DNA of 64,000 bases from Vallitalea guaymasensis. GTDB taxonomy: Bacteria; Bacillota; Clostridia; Lachnospirales; Vallitaleaceae. The stretch covers positions 1,984,001-2,048,000 of the forward strand of contig NZ_CP058561.1 in NCBI RefSeq assembly GCF_018141425.1, written 5' to 3'. The position numbers and the translations under genes were made by a program. Shown here piece after piece: positions 1 to 11,400 of the stretch. The notes under the pieces were generated by a model, which did not search any database, was not told the DNA's origin, and saw nothing but the letters and a program-made list of their open reading frames with translations. Positions within the stretch are counted from its first letter, which is position 1, and each line of letters opens with the position of its first letter.

Positions 1-1327
1 GATTACCAGGATAAGTATTGAAGAATACATCTGGTCCTTCAACAGAATATTCCCAAATCTGGTCTTCAGGGTCTGCATCTGGATTAATTGGGTCTTTTGC
101 TTCTTCATATGGATATTTGAACTCATAACCATACTCATTTTTCATTAAATCCCTTAATTCCTTGTTGTCTCTATATTGTGAGTCTAGATGTTCATTCAAC
201 ATATATATGAGAGCTTCTGGATGTTCACAATTAGCACTGATAGCACGACCATAGTTAAAATATCCGTTATCTATATCATGCATTACACTAGCTTTTCCAT
301 CTGGTCCTTTTAATGGTGGAACAGGTACCATGTAAGAATCTGGAGCATTGGTCATTAGATCTGGGAAAGGCCAAAATACATACCACCAGTTCCCGTATAT
401 AGCCATACCTTTACCTGCTACAAAAGACTCCATGTTCTTGGTATCATCTTTCACGAAGAATTCTTTATCAATGTATCCTTTTTCATACCAATCCCTTAAT
501 GTCTGTAAACCTTCTTTTACTTTTGGCTGTACACTACCAAAAACCAATTCACCATTTTCATCTTTAACCCATTTATCCGGATATGCTCCATGTGCTTCCA
601 TTATAGGTTGGATGTTATATACATATGGTAGTCCATCACTATGTTTTGCTTTATAAGCAGCCAATATATCTTCGAATTCTGCTAATGTAGTTGGAATATC
701 TTTTCCTAGCTCATCTAGCACGTCTTTTCTTAACCACATATTCTTCCAGTTAGCTGCAAATAAGTCGTCAGCTTCTGGGAATGCATAATATTTACCATCT
801 TTTGAGAACATTGAGAAGAAGTTTCCATCAAGCTGGTCTTGGAATTGTTCAATCATATATTTAGTAAGAGGTGAAGCATATTCTTCTATCAAATCGTTCA
901 AAGGTAGAATCATTCCTGAATCAATCAGATTAGAACAAACATCTCCAGCTTCAACACTAATGATATCTGGAATATCATTACTTACAATGGCTAAATTCAA
1001 CTTCTGATTATCTGTCTCTACATCTGGAACAAGCCATTTACGCTCATATTTGATTCCTAATTGTTCTTCAGCCCATTTTTCATATTGACCATAGTCTTTA
1101 TCATTCTTCTTGTTTCTATGACCTGTCAAAGTTATGGCTGGCTCATATTTATGAAACCATTTATCCTTACCTTCTTCAACAGTGTCAGATTCTTTTGAAT
1201 CTCCATTTTCTTGATTTACAGAACTATTATCAACTTCTTTTTTTGTATCATCTTTTTTACTGCATCCTGAAAAAACTAATCCTGTAGCCATGATTAAAAC
1301 AACTAATAAGCTAATTGTTCTTTTCAT
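1..1327 (-). CDS. Extracellular solute-binding lipoprotein (family 1 / LipO-like), partial
   Basis: The gene runs off the left edge: 442 codons are present and the C-terminus is missing. It starts at an ATG behind a strong GGAGGAGA site. The N-terminus is a lipoprotein signal with a hydrophobic stretch and the lipobox VFSGC near residue 22, followed by a charged linker rich in K, D, E and S. The mature part reads like a large carbohydrate-type ABC binding protein (NDIPDIISVEAGD, YAFPEADD, GNWWYVFWPFP). Such proteins deliver oligosaccharides to a membrane ABC importer. It is divergent from a YesM/YesN-type two-component pair, the usual regulators of such importers. The permease genes, if present, lie outside the window. 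The ligand cannot be told. Confidence 0.88.
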   Translation of the reverse strand, partial: MKRTISLLVVLIMATGLVFSGCSKKDDTKKEVDNSSVNQENGDSKESDTVEEGKDKWFHKYEPAITLTGHRNKKNDKDYGQYEKWAEEQLGIKYERKWLVPDVETDNQKLNLAIVSNDIPDIISVEAGDVCSNLIDSGMILPLNDLIEEYASPLTKYMIEQFQDQLDGNFFSMFSKDGKYYAFPEADDLFAANWKNMWLRKDVLDELGKDIPTTLAEFEDILAAYKAKHSDGLPYVYNIQPIMEAHGAYPDKWVKDENGELVFGSVQPKVKEGLQTLRDWYEKGYIDKEFFVKDDTKNMESFVAGKGMAIYGNWWYVFWPFPDLMTNAPDSYMVPVPPLKGPDGKASVMHDIDNGYFNYGRAISANCEHPEALIYMLNEHLDSQYRDNKELRDLMKNEYGYEFKYPYEEAKDPINPDADPEDQIWEYSVEGPDVFFNTYPGN

Positions 1328-1514
1328 CTTCTATCTCCTCCTTAAAATTTATAATGCACTTATAATTTATAGTATTTTTTAGTATTTCACCACAACATAT
1401 TTTAATATTTCTTGCTCAATATTAACATGTTATTGCATTTTTATTAATTTCCATTGTATATTACCCTAATTTTTAATAGAATTGATATATAGACATCAAT
1501 AAAAGGAGCTTGCC
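1328..1514. promoter_or_regulatory. Divergent promoter region between binding protein and yesM-type kinase
   Basis: This 187-bp AT-rich spacer must hold both divergent promoters. On the minus strand TTGTGG, 18 bases, then TATAAA is a plausible weak promoter for the lipoprotein. On the plus side TTGAT and ATCAA form a short inverted repeat about 20 bases before the kinase start and could be an operator. Both assignments are weak. Confidence 0.3.
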
Positions 1515-3236
1515 ATGAGACATATACTGAGATCTTCATTATCAAAAAAACTTATTATAAATTTCCTCATTGTAATAATTATAATAACTCTAATCAATCT
1601 ATGGGTCAGTTACACTAACGTGGGATTGGTTAAAAAAGAAGTCCTTGATTCATATTCCAACTCTCTTCATTTGTTATCAGAGGAATTAAATAATCTATTG
1701 CTTGATAAAGAAACTGTTGCTAAACAATTAGTATATGATGATGATATATTGGCACTGAACCAGTCACCACAAAATAAGGTTTCTTGGGAATATATGGAGC
1801 TATATAAAAAATTGAAATTCATACATGGCACCAATGCTCTCCAATCTCACATCATGGTTTTTCTATATAATAAGAAATTACTATTTTCATCAATATATGG
1901 TACAGATTATATTGACGAAACCTATAATTTCAATAACTTCTTTGATGCAAGGAAAAACAGTCAATGGATATATAAATACAGTAACTTAGAGGATAATTAC
2001 GTATTAAGTTACTACAAAGCCCCCTTCCACAATACTCAAACAGGGGTACTGGCTTACATAGAAATAAATGTTGACGAGATACAAAAACTATTGGGAAACC
2101 TGTCCATAAAAGATAGTGGTACCATATTTTTGACTGACGAAAAAGGTTTTTCAGTTTTCTCCAAACAACAGATTCCTTTTGATAAACAATCTGTTCTTGA
2201 TACAATCAATAATTCAAATAATAACACAGGTATATTCAATCATAAATACGATAACACTCAACTTAAGATAATCTATAATAAGATGCCTACAACCAATCTA
2301 ACCCTGGCAATGGCATTTCCTGTTGAAAACATCATGAAACCTATTAAACAAAGTCAGACTCTTCTTTTCATAATAGTAGGATTATCAATACTTCTAGCTG
2401 TGGGTTTTACCATGTTTTCATATAGGAAAGTCCTTCATCCCATTAATCAATTGGTTGAAGGTATGCGTGAAGCCAGTAAGGGAAATTTCAAAATACAGTT
2501 AGAACATAATTACAAACACGAAACAGCATTCATGCTTGACCAATTCAACCTCATGGTCAATGAGATTGATTCCTTGGTTAAAGAAGTATACGAAAATAAG
2601 CTGAATTATCATCAATCACAGTTGAAACTTCTTCAATCACAGATTAATCCTCATTTTTTATATAACTGCCTTAATTTTATTTACCAAATGTCTGTATTAG
2701 AAGATACAGAAGGTGCTGCGGAAATGTCCTTGTATCTAGGAAAATATTTTCGCTTCGCTACAAAATCGGATCAGAATCTAGTAACACTGAAAGAAGAACT
2801 GGATAATATTCATTCTTATGTAAAGATACAACAAATGCGTTATCCTGGTAAAATTAATTATTCGATAGATTTAGAACCGAGAATTGCTGATTTTATCGTC
2901 CCAAGGCTTATTATACAACCTCTGGTAGAAAATGCAATAATACATGGTATGGAAACTCTTACTAATAGCGCAAACATATATATCAGCGCAAGTTTAGAAG
3001 ATAAAATGATTATAGTCATAGTAGAAGATGACGGAAGGGGTATCACAAAAGAACAAGCAGGACAAATAAACAATACCCTTGATGAAATGAGGTTAGATAA
3101 ATCTGGTCATGCCCTTAATAATACCCATTGGCGTTTAAAATTAAAGTTTGGAGAGGAAGCTGGACTTCGTATTGAATCAAGACAACCAAAAGGAACTATT
3201 GCTAAGATTACAATTCCAATAGATAAGGAGTGTTAA
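1515..3236 (+). CDS. YesM-type sensor histidine kinase
   Basis: The 573-residue protein has a transmembrane segment near residues 13-33, an extracellular sensor region to about 280, a second membrane segment near 282-303, a HAMP linker, and a PF06580-type kinase core. The phosphoacceptor motif QINPHFLYN places the histidine near residue 380. The ATPase domain shows NAIIHG near 472 and DDGRGI near 505. ATG follows AAAAGGAG. The response regulator starts three bases after its stop, so the two are co-transcribed. In this family the pair usually controls a neighbouring sugar ABC importer, which fits the divergent binding protein. The signal is unknown. Confidence 0.92.
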   Translation: MRHILRSSLSKKLIINFLIVIIIITLINLWVSYTNVGLVKKEVLDSYSNSLHLLSEELNNLLLDKETVAKQLVYDDDILALNQSPQNKVSWEYMELYKKLKFIHGTNALQSHIMVFLYNKKLLFSSIYGTDYIDETYNFNNFFDARKNSQWIYKYSNLEDNYVLSYYKAPFHNTQTGVLAYIEINVDEIQKLLGNLSIKDSGTIFLTDEKGFSVFSKQQIPFDKQSVLDTINNSNNNTGIFNHKYDNTQLKIIYNKMPTTNLTLAMAFPVENIMKPIKQSQTLLFIIVGLSILLAVGFTMFSYRKVLHPINQLVEGMREASKGNFKIQLEHNYKHETAFMLDQFNLMVNEIDSLVKEVYENKLNYHQSQLKLLQSQINPHFLYNCLNFIYQMSVLEDTEGAAEMSLYLGKYFRFATKSDQNLVTLKEELDNIHSYVKIQQMRYPGKINYSIDLEPRIADFIVPRLIIQPLVENAIIHGMETLTNSANIYISASLEDKMIIVIVEDDGRGITKEQAGQINNTLDEMRLDKSGHALNNTHWRLKLKFGEEAGLRIESRQPKGTIAKITIPIDKEC

Positions 3237-3239
3237 CTT

Positions 3240-4832
3240 ATGTTCAATTTATTAATTGTTGATGATGAAATAACTGCTGTCAAAGGATTAGCTTATGGTA
3301 TAAGCTGGAATGATATAGGTATAGATGAAATATTTACTGCATATAACGGTCAAGAGGCTCTTGAAATAATTAATAATCATAAAATCGATATATTGATATC
3401 AGATATAAGAATGCCATTGATAACAGGTCTTGAACTAGCCGAAAAAATACAAGAAACCTATCCTTTGACCAAAATCATATTAATATCTGGATATGATGAA
3501 TTTGATTATGCCCAAGAAGCCATCAAATACCAAGTTTTTAGATATCTAACCAAACCCATAGCCAATGAAGAAGTAAAAGAAGTTGTAAATGAAGCACTAG
3601 GGGACATAAAAAACAGCTTGAAGAAAAATAAGGAACTTGAAAAAGCCAATCTGCAAATTGAAGAAATGATGCCTTATGTCATCAAAGATTATTATGAAGA
3701 AATAATTATAAAAGGTAATACTTTTCTATTAGATGATGTTGAAGCAAATAAATACCTCTCCATTAACTCAGAAGACTATTTCTTGATGCTTACTTGTAAA
3801 GTAGATGGACCTTATGTAAATATGCCCTTGAAAACTAGAGAAACATACAAACTTGCTTTTGTTAATACTATTAAAAAATATGTTTCCATACTTCCACCCA
3901 TATATACTATTTACGATCACTATAATCATCTCATATTTGTTTATAGCAGCAACTCCATTTCTAAGCTTAACCAATTAGAATCTGCTATCTCAAAATTGGC
4001 TGAAACCATTCAGTATACATTCAGACATTCATTGGGTCATATATTATCAATGACTTGGAGCAAGATTTCATCAATACCTAATATTCACGAAACATATAAA
4101 ACCCTTAACAATCAAATTAACCGTCATCTTCATAACGAAACAGGTATTATCATATCTCCTAGCCAAAAAAAGAAACAACAATCAAATCAATGTTTATTCA
4201 ATATGAGGGAATGCCCTACCTTCAAATCATTGTTAGAGTCTTTTGACGTCAACAGATGTGTACAAAAGATACAACTAATATTTGAAGAATACTCTAATCT
4301 TGATTATCAGACAAAAGATTTGACCCTCAATATATTCTATACCTTAACCAATAATCTAATAGAGTCATCCATAAGCAACAATCTGTCAATAAATGAATGG
4401 GTTACGGACGAGAGTTATCTTTACAGCTATGAATCCATAGAATCAGTAAAACATCTGGAAGAATGGTTAATCATCAATACACAAAATTATATCAATCATA
4501 TTCTCTCTGAGACAGAAACAGAAAAACATGCTCTCATTAGGAAAGCAAAGCAATATATTCTAGATAATTATACAGAGCAAATATTACTCAATGACATAGC
4601 CAATGAATTATACATACATCCCAATTACTTATCAAAGCTGTTCAAAGATAACGAAAACATTAATATAACCCAATACATTACCAACCTTAGAATTGAACAC
4701 GCAAAAGAATTACTAACTGAGAATACTCATAAAATATATGAGATTGCTGAAATCTGTGGCTACAGCAGTATAGCTCACTTTAATCGTACTTTTAAAAGAG
4801 AAGTGGGTGTAAGTCCCAAAGAATATAAATAG
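3240..4832 (+). CDS. YesN-type response regulator with AraC DNA-binding domain
   Basis: The receiver domain covers about residues 1-120, with acidic residues VDDE near 8-10, phosphoacceptor Asp55 in LISDIRMP, and the conserved lysine in YLTKPI. A long middle region of about 300 residues has no motif I recognise. Two AraC-type helix-turn-helix units occupy about 430-530 (YIHPNYLSKLFKDN, IAEICGYSSIAHFNRTFKREVGVSPKEYK). The length of 530 is normal for the YesN family. It is the partner of the kinase just upstream and probably activates the divergent binding-protein operon. Confidence 0.92.
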   Translation: MFNLLIVDDEITAVKGLAYGISWNDIGIDEIFTAYNGQEALEIINNHKIDILISDIRMPLITGLELAEKIQETYPLTKIILISGYDEFDYAQEAIKYQVFRYLTKPIANEEVKEVVNEALGDIKNSLKKNKELEKANLQIEEMMPYVIKDYYEEIIIKGNTFLLDDVEANKYLSINSEDYFLMLTCKVDGPYVNMPLKTRETYKLAFVNTIKKYVSILPPIYTIYDHYNHLIFVYSSNSISKLNQLESAISKLAETIQYTFRHSLGHILSMTWSKISSIPNIHETYKTLNNQINRHLHNETGIIISPSQKKKQQSNQCLFNMRECPTFKSLLESFDVNRCVQKIQLIFEEYSNLDYQTKDLTLNIFYTLTNNLIESSISNNLSINEWVTDESYLYSYESIESVKHLEEWLIINTQNYINHILSETETEKHALIRKAKQYILDNYTEQILLNDIANELYIHPNYLSKLFKDNENINITQYITNLRIEHAKELLTENTHKIYEIAEICGYSSIAHFNRTFKREVGVSPKEYK

Positions 4833-4999
4833 AAATAAGCTAACTCAATTATTTTATCAGTTATTAGCATAATATCTTGATTGTTATGTTATAATAGTAT
4901 AAACTATAAAAAAATGACTAAGCAACAACAATGATTTTATAATAAAATACAAATAATTTTCTATTAATATTTTACTATTTACGAAAGAAGGAATTATAA

Positions 5000-6454
5000 A
5001 TGCATGGCGCGGATTTAACATTGCTGACAGATTTTTACCAATTAACTATGATGCAAGGTTATTATGACCTTAATTCAAGAGACCAGATTGCTGTGTTTGA
5101 CCTTTTTTACAGGGTTAATCCACATGGAAGCAGTTTTTCAATTGCTGCTGGTCTAGAACAGGCAATAAGTTACATCAATAACATTCATTTTACTGAAGAA
5201 GATATTGAATATTTAGCTGAGCAAAATATATTCAAAAGCGATTTTCTAGATTATCTTAGAACATTTAAGTTTACTGGAAATATATATGCTGTACCTGAAG
5301 GAACAATTGTATTTCCTAATGAACCAATATTAAAAGTTGTGGCTCCTTTATGTGAAGCACAGCTTATTGAAACTGCACTTCTTAATATTATCAATCATCA
5401 GAGTCTTATAGCTACTAAAGCAGCTCGTGTAAAATGGGCAGCAGGTGATGACGTTGTCCTTGAATTCGGTTTACGTAGAGCACAAGGGCCAGATGCAGGT
5501 AATCTAGGAGCTAGAGCCGCTGTTATAGGTGGATGTAGTGCAACCTCTAACGTAATGGCTGCAAAATGGTTTGATATCCCTGCAAAGGGTACACACGCTC
5601 ACAGTTGGGTCATGAGTTTTCCTGATGAACTGACATCATTCAGGAAATATGCAGAACTCTATCCTATGAACTGTCTATTACTTGTTGATACATACGATAC
5701 ATTAAAATCCGGGGTTCCAAATGCTATAAAAGTCTTTAATGAACTAAAAGACAAAGGAATTAAACCAGATTTTTATGGAATCAGACTGGATAGTGGTGAT
5801 TTATCATACCTATCCAAAAAAGCTAGGATAATGTTGGATGAAGCAGGTTTTGAAGATGCTATCATCAGTGCTTCAAGTGACCTTGACGAATATCTGATTC
5901 GTGATCTAAAGCTACAAGGTGCTAAGATTACACTATGGGGTGTAGGAACCAATCTTATTACTTCAAAAGGTAATCCATCATTTGGAGGAGTATATAAACT
6001 TTCTGCCAAATATGAAGATGATGAGTTTATTCCAAAAATGAAAATATCTGAGAACCCTGAAAAAATAACTAATCCTGGTAATAAAAAGATTATAAGGGTA
6101 TACAACAAACGTTCTGGTAAAATAAAAGCTGATCTCATTGCTCTTAATCATGAAAAAGTTGATGAGTCAAAACCATTGATTTTATTTGACCCAGAAGCTA
6201 CATGGAAACAATTGAAATTACAACCAGGTACTTATTATACAAGAGAATTGTTAGAACCAATATTTATTGATGGTAAATGTGTTTACGAAACTCCAAGCAC
6301 TTTTAGTATCAAAGAGTACTGTGAAAAAGAATTATCTACTCTATGGCCTGAATCAAGAAGACTTATGAATCCTCAGAATGTCTATGTTGACTTATCCCAT
6401 GAGCTATTTGAATTGAAACAATCCATGATAAAGCAATATAGAAATCAACAATAA
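5000..6454 (+). CDS. pncB: Nicotinate phosphoribosyltransferase
   Basis: This enzyme joins nicotinate to PRPP, with ATP use, to give nicotinate mononucleotide in the NAD salvage pathway of the cytoplasm. The start region TDFYQLTMMQGYY is the family signature. Further family blocks are EFGLRRAQGPDAG, the GTHAHSWVMSF segment with its histidine, and IRLDSGDLSYLSKKAR in the phosphoribosyl-binding region. The length of 484 residues is normal. ATG follows GAAAGAAGGA. It stands alone between the yesN-type gene and a clear terminator, so it is probably monocistronic. I see no NAD-responsive operator or riboswitch upstream. Confidence 0.95.
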   Translation: MHGADLTLLTDFYQLTMMQGYYDLNSRDQIAVFDLFYRVNPHGSSFSIAAGLEQAISYINNIHFTEEDIEYLAEQNIFKSDFLDYLRTFKFTGNIYAVPEGTIVFPNEPILKVVAPLCEAQLIETALLNIINHQSLIATKAARVKWAAGDDVVLEFGLRRAQGPDAGNLGARAAVIGGCSATSNVMAAKWFDIPAKGTHAHSWVMSFPDELTSFRKYAELYPMNCLLLVDTYDTLKSGVPNAIKVFNELKDKGIKPDFYGIRLDSGDLSYLSKKARIMLDEAGFEDAIISASSDLDEYLIRDLKLQGAKITLWGVGTNLITSKGNPSFGGVYKLSAKYEDDEFIPKMKISENPEKITNPGNKKIIRVYNKRSGKIKADLIALNHEKVDESKPLILFDPEATWKQLKLQPGTYYTRELLEPIFIDGKCVYETPSTFSIKEYCEKELSTLWPESRRLMNPQNVYVDLSHELFELKQSMIKQYRNQQ

Positions 6455-6495
6455 CCATTCAATAACAATAGTAATAAAATAACCTAAAAGAATAT

Positions 6496-6540
6496 GTGCT
6501 GTCTCTTAATATGAAATCTATTATGGGACAGCACTTTTTT
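6496..6540 (+). terminator. Rho-independent terminator after pncB
   Basis: A 10-bp stem (GTGCTGTCTC at 6496-6505 with GGGACAGCAC at 6525-6534, one G-U pair) is followed directly by six T. It ends the pncB transcript. Confidence 0.9.
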
Positions 6541-6743
6541 GTGTATAATTAGGAAACCAGATCAACCAAGCTATTTAATTAGCTTACCTGCATACAATAT
6601 TGAAGTTGGTAAGTAGTTAGTTGATTAAATAATTTATTGTTAGCAAATACTATGTATAGATTAGTTTTTTGTGAATTAATTATAATAAAATATAAATAAT
6701 TTTACATGTTGAATCATATTATATTTATTTAGGAGGGATCACA
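6541..6743 (+). promoter_or_regulatory. Leader and promoter region before malQ, with imperfect inverted repeat
   Basis: The spacer holds an imperfect palindrome: ATCAAC at 6561 pairs with GTTGAT at 6620, and CTTACC at 6583 pairs with GGTAAG at 6608. It could be an operator or a leader hairpin for malQ. No clean -35/-10 pair is visible. Confidence 0.35.
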
Positions 6744-8258
6744 TTGAAGGATATTAATACTATTATTAACAACAAAAGATTGTCTGGCATATTACTACAC
6801 CCCACATCTCTTCCAAGTAAATATGGTATAGGTGATTTAGGCAGTGGTGCATATGACTTTATTGATTTTCTAGTTAAAAGCAATCAAAAGCTTTGGCAGG
6901 TACTGCCATTAGGTCATACAGGTTTTGGAGATTCTCCATATCAATCCTTTTCGTCTTTTGCGGGACAGCCGTTAATTATAAGCCCAGAAATATTAATTGA
7001 AGCAGGTTTGATTGATCCTGAAGACACTAAGCCTATTCATGCTCACCAATCCCATAACATAGATTACGGCTCAGTAATTAATTACAAATTCTCTATCTTG
7101 AAAAAAGCTTATGACAACTTTCTAAAAACCAATGATAATTCTTTATATAATGATTGGTTAACCTTTTGTAATGATGAAAAATATTGGCTTGATGATTACT
7201 CCTTGTTTATGGCTTGCAAAGATTATTTTGATGGTAGAATGTGGCCCTGTTGGGATAGTGAAATAGCTCATCCTTCAAAAGGCAGTATACTGGTGTGGAT
7301 TAATAAGTTATCCTATGATATAGATTTCTATAAATTCATTCAATTCATTTTTTATGAACAGTGGAACAAAGTTAAGAAGTATGCTAATGAACATGGCATA
7401 CTCATTATCGGAGATATACCTATATTTACTTCTTTTGACAGTAGTGATGTATGGGCTGACAAAGAGTTGTTTTTATTGGATTCTAAGGGATATCCAACCC
7501 ATGTAGCTGGTGTTCCTCCTGATTATTTTAGTCCTACAGGACAATTATGGGGAAATCCATTGTACCATTGGGATAATCATAGAAAAACATCCTATAGATG
7601 GTGGATAAGCAGATTGGCTCATACCCTAAAATTGGTTGATATCGTGAGGATTGATCATTTCAGGGGTTTTGAGAGTTATTGGTCCATTCCTTATGGTAAT
7701 GAAACTGCAATCAAGGGTACTTGGAAAAAAGGACCTAACAAAGAACTATTCAACGCTTTTATCAATGCACTGGGAACCGAATTACCTATTATTGCAGAAG
7801 ATCTTGGAATAATAACAGATGAAGTAAAAAAATTAAGAGATGATTTTAATCTTCCGGGTATGAAAATATTACAGTTTGCTTTTGAAGATTTGGAAGACAA
7901 TGATTTTCTACCTCATAATTATGGTTCTAACAGCATCTGCTACAGTGGTACACACGACAATGATACAACTGTTGGATGGTATAATAAAGCTGATAGGATG
8001 AAACAAGATAAAGTCAGGCGATATATGAACACTGATGGAAGGAACATTTCTTGGGACTTCATTAGAGCTTGTTATGGTTCAGTCTCCAAGATGGCAATAG
8101 TCCCACTTCAGGATATTCTATCTCTGGATAGCCATGCAAGGATGAATATTCCAGGTTCATCCATGGGCAACTGGCAATGGAGATACACCAGTGACATGTT
8201 GACTGATGATATCGCTGACAGGTTAAGAGAGATTACGAAATTATATGGAAGAGATTAA
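6744..8258 (+). CDS. malQ: 4-alpha-glucanotransferase (amylomaltase, GH77)
   Basis: The enzyme transfers glucan chains between maltodextrins in the cytoplasm and releases glucose, serving glycogen or maltodextrin use. It has the GH77 entry motif LHPTSLPSKYGIGDLG, the nucleophile segment VRIDHFRGFESYW, the acid/base segment IIAEDLGI, and the third acidic site in GTHDNDTTVGWY. The length of 504 is normal. The start is TTG, supported by AGGAGGG seven bases upstream and no better ATG. It is a single gene, with the acyltransferase 241 bases downstream. Confidence 0.95.
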   Translation: MKDINTIINNKRLSGILLHPTSLPSKYGIGDLGSGAYDFIDFLVKSNQKLWQVLPLGHTGFGDSPYQSFSSFAGQPLIISPEILIEAGLIDPEDTKPIHAHQSHNIDYGSVINYKFSILKKAYDNFLKTNDNSLYNDWLTFCNDEKYWLDDYSLFMACKDYFDGRMWPCWDSEIAHPSKGSILVWINKLSYDIDFYKFIQFIFYEQWNKVKKYANEHGILIIGDIPIFTSFDSSDVWADKELFLLDSKGYPTHVAGVPPDYFSPTGQLWGNPLYHWDNHRKTSYRWWISRLAHTLKLVDIVRIDHFRGFESYWSIPYGNETAIKGTWKKGPNKELFNAFINALGTELPIIAEDLGIITDEVKKLRDDFNLPGMKILQFAFEDLEDNDFLPHNYGSNSICYSGTHDNDTTVGWYNKADRMKQDKVRRYMNTDGRNISWDFIRACYGSVSKMAIVPLQDILSLDSHARMNIPGSSMGNWQWRYTSDMLTDDIADRLREITKLYGRD

Positions 8259-8342
8259 CAAATAAGTAAACTCCATCTTAAAAACTATAGCGATTTTTAG
8301 ATATTAATGATATAATTATGTTACATGTATAAGATATTTTTA

Positions 8343-8447
8343 TATAAGCTTAAGAGTCAAGTGTTATGTGATTTATTTTACTTGTATTTTGAAGGATTAT
8401 CTTTTGTAAAATGAACCACATAACTCTTTCTGTCTCATAAGCTTATA
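8343..8447. repeat. Interrupted inverted repeat between malQ and plsC
   Basis: TATAAGCTTA at 8343-8352 pairs with TAAGCTTATA at 8438-8447, and GTTATGTG at 8363-8370 pairs with CACATAAC at 8417-8424. Together they give a roughly 28-bp bulged arm around a loop of about 46 bases. No T-run follows, so it is not a standard terminator. It may be a leader structure of the downstream gene or a small palindromic repeat. Confidence 0.55.
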
Positions 8448-8499
8448 ATCAAAACATATACTTATAATGTATATAAAATTATCAGGATAAGGTGATTGT

Positions 8500-9216
8500 A
8501 TGCGTGCAGTAATTATAGTAATTTTTATGGCTATTTATTTGATTCTTGCTTTACCTGTACTTATCATAGGTTTTATAGCAGGCTTGTTTTCCAAAGATGC
8601 TCAATATAAGATTGGAAAATTCATTGTGACACATATATGTAGAGGTATCATGTTTTTAACAGGAAGTAGAGTTAATATAACTGGATTAGAAAATATCCCA
8701 AATGAAACTGTACTATTCGTGGGCAATCATAGAAGCATATTTGATGTTGTTCTATTGATTAAAGTCATTAATCGTCCTTTTGGTTTTATTGGAAAAAAAG
8801 AATTGACAAAAGTTCCTTACTTGAATCTATTACTAAAATTGATGGGTGGATTATTCCTTGACAGAACTAATTTCAGGGAAGGTCTGAAAATAATCCTAGC
8901 TGGTATAGAAATGTTGAAATCAGGTCTATCAATGCTAATTTTCCCTGAAGGCACTAGAAACAAAGAATCTGAAGAGCCTTTACCTTTCAAACAAGGTAGC
9001 TTGAAGTTAGCAGAAAAAGCTAATGTACCTATTATACCATTTGGCATAAAAGGAACAGATAATATCTTTGAAAACAATAATGGTGTTGTTGTAAAACCAA
9101 GCAAAGTAACGCTTAATTTTGGTAAACCTATTCTTTTAAGTGAATTGCCACAAGAGGATATGAAAAAAAGTGCTGTTTATGTTCGTTCTGAAATCCTCCA
9201 ATTACTTTCTAAGTAG
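8500..9216 (+). CDS. plsC: 1-acyl-sn-glycerol-3-phosphate acyltransferase (PlsC family)
   Basis: The product probably acylates lysophosphatidate to phosphatidate at the cytoplasmic membrane. An N-terminal hydrophobic segment covers about residues 3-27. The acyltransferase motifs are present in order: NHRSIFD (NHX4D), the substrate segment LFLDRTN, FPEGTRNK, and the proline-containing VPIIPFGI. The length of 238 is typical. ATG follows AAGGTGATTGT. A strong terminator follows, so it is monocistronic. Other members of this fold use different acyl acceptors, so the exact substrate is inferred. Confidence 0.9.
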   Translation: MRAVIIVIFMAIYLILALPVLIIGFIAGLFSKDAQYKIGKFIVTHICRGIMFLTGSRVNITGLENIPNETVLFVGNHRSIFDVVLLIKVINRPFGFIGKKELTKVPYLNLLLKLMGGLFLDRTNFREGLKIILAGIEMLKSGLSMLIFPEGTRNKESEEPLPFKQGSLKLAEKANVPIIPFGIKGTDNIFENNNGVVVKPSKVTLNFGKPILLSELPQEDMKKSAVYVRSEILQLLSK

Positions 9217-9245
9217 GATAGTAAAACTGAAAAACTATAAAATGC

Positions 9246-9288
9246 AGAGGAAATTTGATGTTTTAGCAAATTTCCTCTTTGATTTTTA
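9246..9288 (+). terminator. Terminator after plsC
   Basis: A perfect 12-bp stem, AGAGGAAATTTG at 9246 and CAAATTTCCTCT at 9267, has a 9-base loop and is followed by TTGATTTTT. Confidence 0.85.
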
Positions 9289-9350
9289 TGTAATTAATGA
9301 TAGAATATATAGAACGCACTAATAAGTATCTTTTCAAAGGAGGTGCACCT

Positions 9351-9734
9351 ATGGAGTGGTGGGAAATTCTATTGCTTGTATTAGGAATTATTGTTGTTGT
9401 ATTTGCTATCCTTTATTTTGTAGGAAGAAAGTTACAAGGTAAAGCTAATGACCAGCAATCAGTAATTAATCAAAACAAAATGACAACATCTATACTTGTT
9501 ATAGATAAGAAGAAACAGAAAGTAAAAGATTCTAATTTGCCAAAAATGGTACAAGACCAAATTCCAAAATACATTCGTTTTAGAAAATTACCTATGGTAA
9601 AAGCAAAAATCGGTCCTAAAATTACTACTTTATTGTGTGATGACAAGGTATTCAAAGAATTGCCTGTTAAGAAAATGGTAAAAGTAGATTTAGCTGGTAT
9701 GTATATAGTCGGAATGAAAGGCTATAAAAAATAA
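9351..9734 (+). CDS. Small membrane-anchored protein of unknown function
   Basis: I chose the ATG at 9351, giving 127 residues, because AAAGGAGG lies eight bases before it; an upstream in-frame start at 9297 has no such site. One transmembrane helix covers about residues 5-25 (ILLLVLGIIVVVFAILYFVG). A basic cytoplasmic-type domain follows, rich in lysine, with no catalytic motif I recognise (KMTTSILVIDKKKQKVKDS). It ends at a bidirectional terminator shared with pyrG. Similar short single-pass proteins occur in clostridia, but I cannot name a function. Confidence 0.75.
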   Translation: MEWWEILLLVLGIIVVVFAILYFVGRKLQGKANDQQSVINQNKMTTSILVIDKKKQKVKDSNLPKMVQDQIPKYIRFRKLPMVKAKIGPKITTLLCDDKVFKELPVKKMVKVDLAGMYIVGMKGYKK

Positions 9735-9736
9735 GA

Positions 9737-11369
<1,633 letters not shown>

Positions 11370-11400
11370 TCATAGTCTTTTTTTATTTAAATGATTACTC

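Noticed and set aside
348-656. Plus-strand ORF of 102 codons
   Set aside because: It lies entirely antisense to the binding-protein gene, which has a lipobox and family sequence; no ribosome site or known motif.
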